Shown: piece by piece, positions 36,231 through 44,280 of the stretch
How positions within the stretch are numbered: the stretch's first letter is position 1
Layout of the letters: every line of letters starts with the position of its first letter
Notes under the pieces: generated by a model
What the model saw: only the letters and a program-made list of their open reading frames with translations
The model's database searches: none
What the model was told of the DNA's origin: nothing
Assembly (NCBI RefSeq): GCF_963677075.1
Contig: NZ_OY781873.1
Location: 1,054,001 to 1,118,000 of the forward strand
Reading direction: 5' to 3'
DNA: 64,000 nucleotides
From: an uncultured Sphaerochaeta sp.
GTDB lineage: Bacteria; Spirochaetota; Spirochaetia; Sphaerochaetales; Sphaerochaetaceae
Made by a program: the position numbers and the translations under genes

Positions 36231-37580
36231 ATGACTAACATTGAAACTATTGATATTGAATCCAAAGAACTTGATAGGGGATCCCAGAGAATCCCCCCCT
36301 CAGTTGTTAAAACATTGGTTGCCTTTCTTAATACCGAGGGCGGTGATCTCTTTATTGGGATACAAGACAATGGAAATGTCTGTGGTGTTCATGATGCAGA
36401 TGATACATCCAAGCGTTTGTCAAGCTTGATTCATGATGCCATTCTTCCTGATGCATCTCCATTTATATCTCTCAGGATAGTCACGTTGGAAGAGAGACGG
36501 GTTGTCAGGGCGTCGGTAATGGTAGGAACTGAACGCCCGTACTATCTTGCTAGAATTGGTCTCAAGCCAGGTGGTGTCTACACCCGGCTCGGTAATGCAT
36601 GTGTTCCAATGAATGAAAGTGGCATTCGAAGCCTGCTTCTGGAGACATCCGGGACTTCGTTTGAAGCATGCAGAAGCTTGGAACAAGATTTAACATTCAT
36701 AACTTTGAAAGAGGAGATGGATAAGCGACAAATTGCCTTTGGTTCAGCCCAGATGGAAACCCTGAAAATGATAGGCTCGGATAAACTTTTTACCAATCTT
36801 GCCATGTTGCTTTCCGATCAATGTTCGTATACCTGTAAGGTGGCTGTATTTCAGGGTCGGGATTTTGCAGTCTTTCGCGATAGGAAAGAATTTTCTGGAT
36901 CTGTTCTGAAACAGCTTTCAGATGTGTATAGATTTCTTGCTACTTACAATAAAACAAAAGCACGATTCAACGGGCTGTTGCGGGAAGATACCTTGGATTA
37001 TCCACAAGAAGCTATTCGTGAAGCACTGTTGAACAGCATAATTCATCGTGACTATCTTTTTTCAGGAAGCACGATTATCAATGTATTCGATGATCGTATT
37101 GAATTTATTTCTCTTGGAGGTTTGGTGAGAGGTCTTTCGATGGAGGCAATAACAATGGGAGTCTCTCAGTCAAGAAATCCAAATTTGGCTTCAGTGTTTT
37201 ATCGTCTACAGTTAGTGGAAAGTTATGGGACAGGTATTCGAAAGATTATGCATCTCTATAAGGAATATCTAAGAAAACCCGAATTTAAAGCTGCTGAAGG
37301 TGCATTCTCCTGTGTCCTCCCAAATAGCAATGAAGAAGGCACGTATACCCAGAAACATGAATATCATGAGGATAGCGTTGGAGAGTCTCTGAATGCGGAG
37401 AAGGCCTCCATTCTCTACCATGCTAAAGCAAGAGGTTCCATTTCCAGGAAAGAAGTGGAGGATCTTGTGGGGCTGAAGACAACAAAAGCATTTAGACTGC
37501 TCAAGGAGCTGTGTGCTGAAGGACAACTCGCTCAACAGACTTGTGGGAAATTCACCCGATATATTCCCCTTGGGGAGTAA
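36231..37580 (+). CDS. AlbA_2 / HATPase_c_4 (Schlafen-like) DNA-binding protein
   Basis: A 449-residue protein of the type annotated as putative transcriptional regulator or ATP-binding protein. The AlbA_2 domain covers about 10-130 (LVAFLNTEGGDLFIGIQDNG, then a RIGLKPGGVYTRLGN region). The HATPase_c_4 part includes EALLNSIIHRDY and ESYGTGIRKIMHLY (about 260-350). A C-terminal winged helix follows (about 395-449). The start is ATG 36231 after AAGGAAGGG. Such proteins occur both as ordinary regulators and in defence or mobile regions; the TOTE protein and the DUF4143 ATPase lie within 5 kb. Confidence 0.82.
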   Translation: MTNIETIDIESKELDRGSQRIPPSVVKTLVAFLNTEGGDLFIGIQDNGNVCGVHDADDTSKRLSSLIHDAILPDASPFISLRIVTLEERRVVRASVMVGTERPYYLARIGLKPGGVYTRLGNACVPMNESGIRSLLLETSGTSFEACRSLEQDLTFITLKEEMDKRQIAFGSAQMETLKMIGSDKLFTNLAMLLSDQCSYTCKVAVFQGRDFAVFRDRKEFSGSVLKQLSDVYRFLATYNKTKARFNGLLREDTLDYPQEAIREALLNSIIHRDYLFSGSTIINVFDDRIEFISLGGLVRGLSMEAITMGVSQSRNPNLASVFYRLQLVESYGTGIRKIMHLYKEYLRKPEFKAAEGAFSCVLPNSNEEGTYTQKHEYHEDSVGESLNAEKASILYHAKARGSISRKEVEDLVGLKTTKAFRLLKELCAEGQLAQQTCGKFTRYIPLGE

Positions 37581-37633
37581 GGATCAACATAGTTCTTCAA
37601 GCATTACCTCGTAATAAGATGACCTAATCGTAG

Positions 37634-37662
37634 TTGCATTGCCTGTATCGCTCCGGCATACT
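37634..37662 (+). promoter_or_regulatory. Predicted promoter of the cupin gene
   Basis: TTGCAT, a 17-base spacer and CATACT lie 20 bases before the cupin start. Confidence 0.45.
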
Positions 37663-37681
37663 AACAGGGAAGGAGTTAAAC

Positions 37682-37999
37682 ATGAGTTCAAAGCAAGATG
37701 GATTTGAGGTAGTGGCTGAGGGTGTGAAGCGGAAGATTCTCTCCTACAATGAGACAATCATGGCAGTGGAAGTTCATTTTGAAACCGGTGGAGTTGGTTC
37801 CGTTCACTCCCATCCCCATACCCAGTTGACCTATGTGTTGGAGGGCTCTTTTACCTTCACCATTGATGGAAAGTCTGTAGAGGTTTCAAAGGGAGATACC
37901 CTTGTCTTTGAGCCAAATGTAAAGCATGGCACCACCTGCCTGGAAAAGGGAGTGGTCTTGGATGTATTCACTCCCTATCGGGAAGATTTTGTGGGGTGA
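37682..37999 (+). CDS. Small cupin protein
   Basis: A 105-residue single-domain cupin. The metal-binding histidines of motif 1 are in SVHSHPHTQLTYVLEGSF and that of motif 2 in GDTLVFEPNVKHG. The start is ATG 37682 after AAGGAG. Small cupins of this kind (KdgF-like) can help open sugar acids such as unsaturated uronates, or bind small ligands; which applies here cannot be told from sequence. It has its own predicted promoter and does not seem to belong functionally to either flanking gene. Confidence 0.8.
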   Translation: MSSKQDGFEVVAEGVKRKILSYNETIMAVEVHFETGGVGSVHSHPHTQLTYVLEGSFTFTIDGKSVEVSKGDTLVFEPNVKHGTTCLEKGVVLDVFTPYREDFVG

Positions 38000-38060
38000 G
38001 ATTTATAAAAAATATAGCCTTAATCTTATCTTATTGGGTTTTTGAACTCGAATAGGAGTC

Positions 38061-40853
38061 ATGATGGAGCGTGACGCAAAAGACCAGATGATTAGAAAAC
38101 TCCAATTGGAGAATAAATCATTACGCTCAGAAAATGAACGATTACGATCTCTGTTACAAACATCTCGGACTATCGATGATGCAGAGGTTCTTGAAAGTAC
38201 AGTGAAAGAAAGGCGGCTGAAACGGCTTGAACTGTATCGCGCTTACTTCCGAGGGCGCACTGATGTATATGCACAACGATGGTTTAACAAACAGGGAAAG
38301 AAACAATATAGTCCAGTAAACCAACGTAGATATATGAAGTGGAATGATGCTAAGCACCGATATATTGTATCAGCTCCTACAGGAGTCTCTCCCTATGAGC
38401 CTCTTACTGATGAGGTGCTTGTACGTCATTTATCCACAAAAGAAGATAATAATGGAGAAGATGTTTCTATTGGTTTGTATATTATTGTAAACGATGATGA
38501 ATGTTATCTTTCTGCGATAGATTTTGATGGAGATTCCTGGCAGAAGGATGTGTTGCAATCTATTCAGGTCATTGACTCATATGGTTTTTCGTATTTGATT
38601 GAGCGCTCACAATCAGGAAAGGGGGCACATGTCTGGTTTTTCTTTCACAATGCTATTAAAGCAAAGAAGGCAAGACAATTCTGTAGTAGCTTGATTACAC
38701 TTTCTATGGAAAAACAAGCTTTCCTCCCTATGCGAACATATGATCGAATTTACCCTTCACAAGATTGCATTACCAAGAATGGTCTTGGAAGCCTGATTGC
38801 TCTACCTCTTGAAGGGGAATCGCGCAAGCAGAAGAATACTATTTTTCTTGATAAGGACTTGAATCCAATTCCAAATCCATGGAACGCATTACAGGTAACC
38901 CGAAAGATTGATGAAGAGGAGATTACATCCTTCTTGGCTAATGTTGGTTCAGCTTTTAATACTGGCCAGATTGGCATTAAAGAGCAGGGAAAGATACCAA
39001 GTCTAGAATCTTTTCCACAAGCACAAGAAGAAGTATTATCCAAAACGGTTACTCTTGTCTTGGAGAAGGGCATCAAAATTGATACGTTTGGATTACCTTC
39101 ATCTCTAGTGAATACTTTGAAGCGCATTGCTTCCTTCCATAATCCAGAGTTTTATAAAGCAGAGCGGATGCGCCTTAGCACATGGGATAAGCCTCGTATC
39201 ATCTGTTGTGCTGAACTGATAGAGAGCCGATACATAATACTCCCGCGAGGGTGTTTGGATGCAGTTGAGCAGGCTCTCTTGCAAGCAGGATTAGTAATAG
39301 AGATTGAAGATAGAAGAGAGCCTGGTACAACAGTCTCATTCAATTTTTCTGCTACATTGCAAAAGCCTCAGCAGGAGGCATTGCATGCAATGCTTAAGGA
39401 AAAAAATGGTATTCTTTCTGCTCCTCCTGGCTTTGGTAAAACTGTGGTTGCCTCTAAGCTTATTGCAAAACACCAGAGTAATGTGTTGGTTATCGTGCAT
39501 ACAAAACCATTACTCAACCAGTGGAGGGAACGTCTTTCACAGTTTCTTTCAGTTAAGCCAGGCTTGCTAGGAGGCGGTAAGAATACTTTGACTGGGTTAG
39601 TTGATATTGCATTGGTTAATTCCCTGTCCCAAGAACAGAATGTGAGAATAACAAATTCATACGGCATGGTTATTGTTGATGAGTGCCATCATGTAGCGGC
39701 AGTCACATATGAAAAAGTGCTTAAAGCTGTCAGAGCTACCTATGTTTACGGGTTAACTGCAACACCAATCAGAAATGATGGTCATCATGATATCATTTTC
39801 ATGCAATGTGGTCCGGTTCTCTATCAAGTAGATCAAGCGAGTTGGGCAAGGCAGAATAAGCTATCTGGTACTATTAGTGCACGATTCTCTCCATTTAGAT
39901 GTGATTTTCAGCATCTGGAAATTCAAGAACTATATGAGCGTCTTTCACAGGATATTGATCGCAACAGACTTATTACCACAGACATACAAACCTTATTGGA
40001 TCTAGGACGGTCCATTCTTGTTTTGTCCAACCGTTTGGAACAGCTCAAACTATTAGGCTCTTTACTTGAAAACCAGGGAAATTCTGTATTGGTGATGACC
40101 GGTAGTCAATCAGCAAAAACCAAGAAACAGGTACAGTCCTATCTAGAATCAATGACAAGAAAGAAGCAGCAAGCTTTGATTCTCTCTACAGGAAAATATA
40201 TTGGGGAGGGGTTTGATCTTCCCCAACTCGATACGCTTGTGCTTGCTTCTCCCATCGCATGGAAGGGAAATGTAATCCAATATGTAGGTAGATTGTGTCG
40301 TTTTTATGAAGGAAAATCAGAAGTTGTTGTCATTGATTACATTGACTTTAAAATTCCCGTTCTTGCTAGAATGTTTAACAAGCGAGTGAATGCTTATAAA
40401 CAGTTAGGATTCTCAATTACCCAGACTGGACAGAAACCAAAAACACAATTGATATTTACTGTTGATACATATTGGGAGATTCTCCTAAAGGATATAGGGT
40501 CTGCAAATAGAGAAATATTCTTCTCTATCCCCTTCCTGTCAGAAGAGAGGTTGCAGACGATGCTCTCCCTGTTATCAAGAGAAGCACAAAGAATCAAGAT
40601 TTGTATGAGAGTCATGAAAGCGAGTAATGAAAAAACTATTCAGCGAATCAAGCAAATGGGAATCACTGTTCAACTTAGTGAAGTGGAAGTAGTAAATTAC
40701 CTGCTCATAGATGAACGTATTCTCTGGTATGGAAGTATCCACCTATTTGGTAAGATTTTTCCAGGGAATACAATGCTTCGCCTTGAAGATCCTACCTATG
40801 TAGCTGATTTCAAAATGCATGATGAAGCTATCGAGAATCCTTCGTTGTTTTAG
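38061..40853 (+). CDS. TOTE-type primase-helicase with PLD-like C-terminus
   Basis: A 930-residue multidomain nucleic-acid enzyme. Residues 5-35 form a coiled coil. About 50-285 is an archaeo-eukaryotic primase domain of the TOTE conflict-system type: DFDGD at 154-158 (metal-binding DxD), SGKGAHVWFF at 185-194 and the DRIYPSQD motif at 228-235. About 430-790 is an SF2 helicase: Walker A PPGFGKT (455-461), DECH (540-543), TATP (566-569) and QYVGRLCR (740-747). About 795-930 resembles a PLD-like nuclease domain, but the usual HxK is not intact around WYGSIHLFGK. ATG 38064 is better spaced from AGGAG than ATG 38061. TOTE proteins are predicted anti-invader effectors; no partner gene is adjacent. 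Confidence 0.85.
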   Translation: MMERDAKDQMIRKLQLENKSLRSENERLRSLLQTSRTIDDAEVLESTVKERRLKRLELYRAYFRGRTDVYAQRWFNKQGKKQYSPVNQRRYMKWNDAKHRYIVSAPTGVSPYEPLTDEVLVRHLSTKEDNNGEDVSIGLYIIVNDDECYLSAIDFDGDSWQKDVLQSIQVIDSYGFSYLIERSQSGKGAHVWFFFHNAIKAKKARQFCSSLITLSMEKQAFLPMRTYDRIYPSQDCITKNGLGSLIALPLEGESRKQKNTIFLDKDLNPIPNPWNALQVTRKIDEEEITSFLANVGSAFNTGQIGIKEQGKIPSLESFPQAQEEVLSKTVTLVLEKGIKIDTFGLPSSLVNTLKRIASFHNPEFYKAERMRLSTWDKPRIICCAELIESRYIILPRGCLDAVEQALLQAGLVIEIEDRREPGTTVSFNFSATLQKPQQEALHAMLKEKNGILSAPPGFGKTVVASKLIAKHQSNVLVIVHTKPLLNQWRERLSQFLSVKPGLLGGGKNTLTGLVDIALVNSLSQEQNVRITNSYGMVIVDECHHVAAVTYEKVLKAVRATYVYGLTATPIRNDGHHDIIFMQCGPVLYQVDQASWARQNKLSGTISARFSPFRCDFQHLEIQELYERLSQDIDRNRLITTDIQTLLDLGRSILVLSNRLEQLKLLGSLLENQGNSVLVMTGSQSAKTKKQVQSYLESMTRKKQQALILSTGKYIGEGFDLPQLDTLVLASPIAWKGNVIQYVGRLCRFYEGKSEVVVIDYIDFKIPVLARMFNKRVNAYKQLGFSITQTGQKPKTQLIFTVDTYWEILLKDIGSANREIFFSIPFLSEERLQTMLSLLSREAQRIKICMRVMKASNEKTIQRIKQMGITVQLSEVEVVNYLLIDERILWYGSIHLFGKIFPGNTMLRLEDPTYVADFKMHDEAIENPSLF

Positions 40854-40882
40854 TGGTAGTTGTACATATGATAGAAGAGGCC

Positions 40883-42238
40883 TCACAGAAGCGATGTCAT
40901 ATACAGAGGGAGATAGATAATATCCTCTTCTATCTTTAGGTCACTGGGATGTAATACATAGCGAGTATGTAGTTGTGCTGCAAACTTTGCCTTGAATTTT
41001 TGCAGAGATTTCAAGGAATAATTCTTGCTGGATTTTACCTCAATAGGGCTTATGTTGTGTCTGTTGCTGATCTTGTTTTTTGCTATCAGGAAATCAATTT
41101 CCATTCGTGAAGGGGTATCCTCTCGTGAGGAATTATAATAAAAGTACAGCTTATGTCCCCCTGCTACCAGCATCTGGGCCACAATATTTTCTACAATCAT
41201 TCCAAGATTCACTTCAAGCTTATCGAAGAGTATTTTCTTGTATAGCTCTTCACTCACAATTCCATTTTCATCAAATGCGTGACTGATGAGTATGCCTGTA
41301 TCTGCCATATAGCATTTAAGAGTCATACGGTTCATGTTTAGTCTCAACCCAATGGTTGGTGCGCTGGAATTGTAGCAGATGTTCACAATCATGGCATCAT
41401 TTAGCCAGAAAAGAGCATCCTCGTAATCACGAAGACGTGCTTCTTTCTTTAACGCGGATACCCTGAATTTCCTATCATGTTTTTGGAGCTGTGAAGGAAT
41501 ATCATCGAAGATTTGCTCTGTTTTCATTTCATAGCCCTTAGCATGTTTTATAATATCAGTACGATACAATGTGAGAATATCTCGTTTAATTCGGTCTACC
41601 CGATCGAAGTCACGAGTCCGTATATATTCCTCAACTGCTTGTGGCATTCCTCCTACAATGAGGTATTGCCTGAAGTAGTCCATGGCTTTTCTATGAAGGA
41701 CCTGTCCCATCGGCTTTTTCTCTGAAAAACATTTTCTTATGTAGTCCATAAGTGTTTCATTTTCTAGAGCCCAGAGGAACTCCTCGAAATCCATCGGATA
41801 CATACTCAAGTGACGTTCTTCTGAAGGAATGACAATGTCTTGTACATTGGTCTTGATGCTCATAAGGGAACCTGTCTCTATATAGTCATATCTTCCATCT
41901 TTAACAAGATATTTTATAGCAGCCCGAGCTTTTGGAAAGAGTTGCACCTCATCAAGAATAATCAAGGTCTCTCGTTCATACAACTTTACATTATAATAGT
42001 TTGATAAGTATAGGAATAAGGTATCTAGGTCATTCAGATAGTTAATGAAGAGCTCCTTGACTTCCTTGTTCACGCGATTGAAGTCAATAACGATATAGCT
42101 CTTATATTCTTCCTTAGCAAACTCTTCAACTATATAACTTTTTCCGACACGACGAGCTCCATCGATGAGAAGCGCAGTACGGCCTTGTTCTTCTTGTCTC
42201 CATTTCCTCAATGCACCTGAAATTTTTCTCTTCATCAT
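40883..42238 (-). CDS. DUF4143-family AAA ATPase
   Basis: A 451-residue ATPase of the AAA_14/DUF4143 class. Walker A is GARRVGKS (about 27-34) and Walker B LIILDEVQLF (about 91-100). A DUF4143 region at about 200-400 carries a nuclease-like end (EIDFLIA, then ISPIEVKSSKNYSLKSL), which resembles the restriction-endonuclease-like fold. Family members are common and variable in number between strains; their role is not established. It is convergent with the TOTE gene, 29 bases apart. Four spaced repeats lie directly upstream of its start. Confidence 0.85.
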   Translation of the reverse strand: MMKRKISGALRKWRQEEQGRTALLIDGARRVGKSYIVEEFAKEEYKSYIVIDFNRVNKEVKELFINYLNDLDTLFLYLSNYYNVKLYERETLIILDEVQLFPKARAAIKYLVKDGRYDYIETGSLMSIKTNVQDIVIPSEERHLSMYPMDFEEFLWALENETLMDYIRKCFSEKKPMGQVLHRKAMDYFRQYLIVGGMPQAVEEYIRTRDFDRVDRIKRDILTLYRTDIIKHAKGYEMKTEQIFDDIPSQLQKHDRKFRVSALKKEARLRDYEDALFWLNDAMIVNICYNSSAPTIGLRLNMNRMTLKCYMADTGILISHAFDENGIVSEELYKKILFDKLEVNLGMIVENIVAQMLVAGGHKLYFYYNSSREDTPSRMEIDFLIAKNKISNRHNISPIEVKSSKNYSLKSLQKFKAKFAAQLHTRYVLHPSDLKIEEDIIYLPLYMTSLL

Positions 42239-42251
42239 GCTGTAGTCCTGT

Positions 42252-42371
42252 AAATCACGAATTCAAAAATTTTGGAATCATAAAATAACACCTTTTCAAG
42301 AATTATTATAACACTAAATTACACGTTTTCAAGGTTTTTGAAGTGCGGAAATTACACGTTTCAAGGTTTTT
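42252..42371. repeat. Four direct repeats at about 33-base spacing upstream of the DUF4143 gene
   Basis: Units start at 42252, 42283, 42316 and 42349. The last two share AAATTACACGTTTTCAAGG plus a following T-run, differing by one missing T; the second reads AAATAACACCTTTTCAAG; the first is more degenerate (AAATCACGAATTCAA). Spacings are 31, 33 and 33 bases, about three DNA turns, suggesting a protein bound on one face of the DNA. Confidence 0.65.
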
Positions 42372-42471
42372 AGGCCTATAATACAGGTAACTGTATATAT
42401 GGTATATGTATAAAATTTTAAATACGTTATGTACTATATCTATAGCCTGAAAATCTTCGTTTTCTGCAACC

Positions 42472-44055
42472 TCATTTCTTTCCCAACTCCTTCAATGCCC
42501 TACCGGCGGCCAGTTTACCAGTCATGACTGATATGGGCAGCCCAGAGGGGCTGAAACTCCACTGACCTGCTTGGCTTATGTGGGGTATTGGGGTTCTGAC
42601 GGATTTGGTTATCTTTTTCATCGAATGGATAACTGGAACCTCTCCCTCGGTGAATGCCCAACCTGTGATAGCTCCCTCACTATTGCTTGTCAGCTTTTCG
42701 ATAGTACGCGGGGTGGAAGTGAAAGCATCCAGAATATGTTCTTCCAGTCCTTCATAGAGGGAGGAAGCAAGTGTTTTAATCATGTGCTCCTGGGAGAACT
42801 GCTTAGCCTCTTCATACCAACCATCATCCTCAATACGTTTGAATAGCTCATAGGAAGCCAGTGTGCTGATAATGATGGCTGTCTTTCCAGGAGGAGCCAG
42901 ATTAGGATCCCTGAGAACAGGGATGGAAATCTCATAGGTGGTTGTTTCTAGATATGCCTTGAGATACTCCTTGATCACTTGTTTATCATGGATTGTAGGA
43001 TCCAACGCTTTTATGTCTACCGTACTCAGTCCCTTGGTGTTAGGGGTATAGAATAAATGGGGAGTGGAGCGTTCCTTGAAATACGATGGAGGAAGATCGG
43101 TTGCAACAAAGAGAGAGAAGATGGAGTCCCCTCCGTGCTTTGTTTCAAGCAAATTGCTTGTTTTCTCTATAGTATCTTGCATTTTTGGATCACGTAGTGG
43201 ATTAGTTTTAAGAATTCTGTAGAGCTGCTTTAAATCTGCTGCCCAGATAAGATGATCATAGCTGATGGTATCTTCAATAGTTTGCTGTTCCACATTAATC
43301 CTGGAGACAGGATGGTTGAGACATATATCCACTCCATGGGATTGGAGGTATTCCTCAAGGACATTTGGAAGTGCACCAGTACCTCCTATCGGGTACTGGT
43401 ACTCGAGGTACAGACCAAAGTAGCTCAAGGCAAAGAAGGTCGGGGTTTCTGCAAAGAAGTGCTGGGCGATAATGTCTATCAGGGCCTGGTTGTTGGTGAA
43501 CTTTTTCAAGTATTCAGCCACCGGTTCATTGAGCTTCCCAATCTTCCCAATGGTTTTCATATACTTGAACAACCAAGGTAAAAGGGTTTTTCTGACATAG
43601 GAGAGATCTTCATAGGAGTCAAGAAACAGCGGGTTGTCGATTCCATACAATACGTCCATATAGGTGGTGATCTTCTTGATCTCCTCCATGATTGCTGCAA
43701 TGTCGCGCTTATTCTGGGGATACAGGTTTTCAAGCATCACTTGGTAGTCGGCAAAGCTCTCTTTGTTTTCTACGACCATCTTCTCATCGCCTACTGCGAG
43801 TGTGACGGGGCTTCGCACCCAAGGAATTTCGATACCCAGTTGCTTAAGCATCGGAAAAATGATACCGGAATTCTCAATGGCTCTGATGCCTTGGTCGTAG
43901 GTAAACCCGTTTCTTTCGAAAGAATTGACAAGGCCTCCGAGTCTCTCTTGTTGTTCATAGAGCAAGACGGAACACCCAGAACGGGCGCAATAAGCAGAAG
44001 CCACTAATCCAGCGATTCCACCCCCAACAACCACAACATCATAGCGTTCCTTCAT
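42472..44055 (-). CDS. CrtI/phytoene-desaturase-like FAD oxidoreductase
   Basis: A 527-residue flavoprotein. The N-terminal dinucleotide-binding motif is VVVGGGIAGLVASAYCARSG (about 8-27), followed by YEQQERLGGLVNSFERNG, and a C-terminal FAD contact lies in SQAGQWSFSPSGLPIS. This is the layout of phytoene desaturases, retinol saturases and related FAD-linked oxidoreductases. A GGGAG ribosome site precedes the ATG. No other carotenoid genes are in the window, so the substrate is open. It is divergent from the second LacI-SBP gene, 225 bases away. Confidence 0.85.
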   Translation of the reverse strand: MKERYDVVVVGGGIAGLVASAYCARSGCSVLLYEQQERLGGLVNSFERNGFTYDQGIRAIENSGIIFPMLKQLGIEIPWVRSPVTLAVGDEKMVVENKESFADYQVMLENLYPQNKRDIAAIMEEIKKITTYMDVLYGIDNPLFLDSYEDLSYVRKTLLPWLFKYMKTIGKIGKLNEPVAEYLKKFTNNQALIDIIAQHFFAETPTFFALSYFGLYLEYQYPIGGTGALPNVLEEYLQSHGVDICLNHPVSRINVEQQTIEDTISYDHLIWAADLKQLYRILKTNPLRDPKMQDTIEKTSNLLETKHGGDSIFSLFVATDLPPSYFKERSTPHLFYTPNTKGLSTVDIKALDPTIHDKQVIKEYLKAYLETTTYEISIPVLRDPNLAPPGKTAIIISTLASYELFKRIEDDGWYEEAKQFSQEHMIKTLASSLYEGLEEHILDAFTSTPRTIEKLTSNSEGAITGWAFTEGEVPVIHSMKKITKSVRTPIPHISQAGQWSFSPSGLPISVMTGKLAAGRALKELGKK

Positions 44056-44265
44056 AGCGCATTCTCCCTGTAAAGTTGATCTAATGTCTTTTCATTTCTT
44101 TATGTTACCTTAACATTAAACTGGAAAGCGGGCGAGAAAAATTGATGAGTGACCCAAGCGTAAAGACTGAAGACATGGGAACCATTGCAGTGACTGTCAT
44201 GGTATTGTTCGCCTTAATTAGCTGGAATGAATGAGGTTTCTGCTCTATGGAGAGTGTTGCCTATC

Positions 44266-44274
44266 TGGTATACT
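44266..44274 (+). promoter_or_regulatory. Extended -10 promoter immediately before the second LacI-SBP gene
   Basis: TGGTATACT, an extended -10, ends six bases before ATG 44281, so transcription would begin at or next to the start codon. There is no good ribosome site. Confidence 0.45.
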
Positions 44275-44280
44275 CATGGC

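Noticed and set aside
42252..42371. Possible CRISPR array
   Set aside because: Only four uneven repeats with roughly 10-base gaps and no cas genes; better explained as a regulatory repeat.
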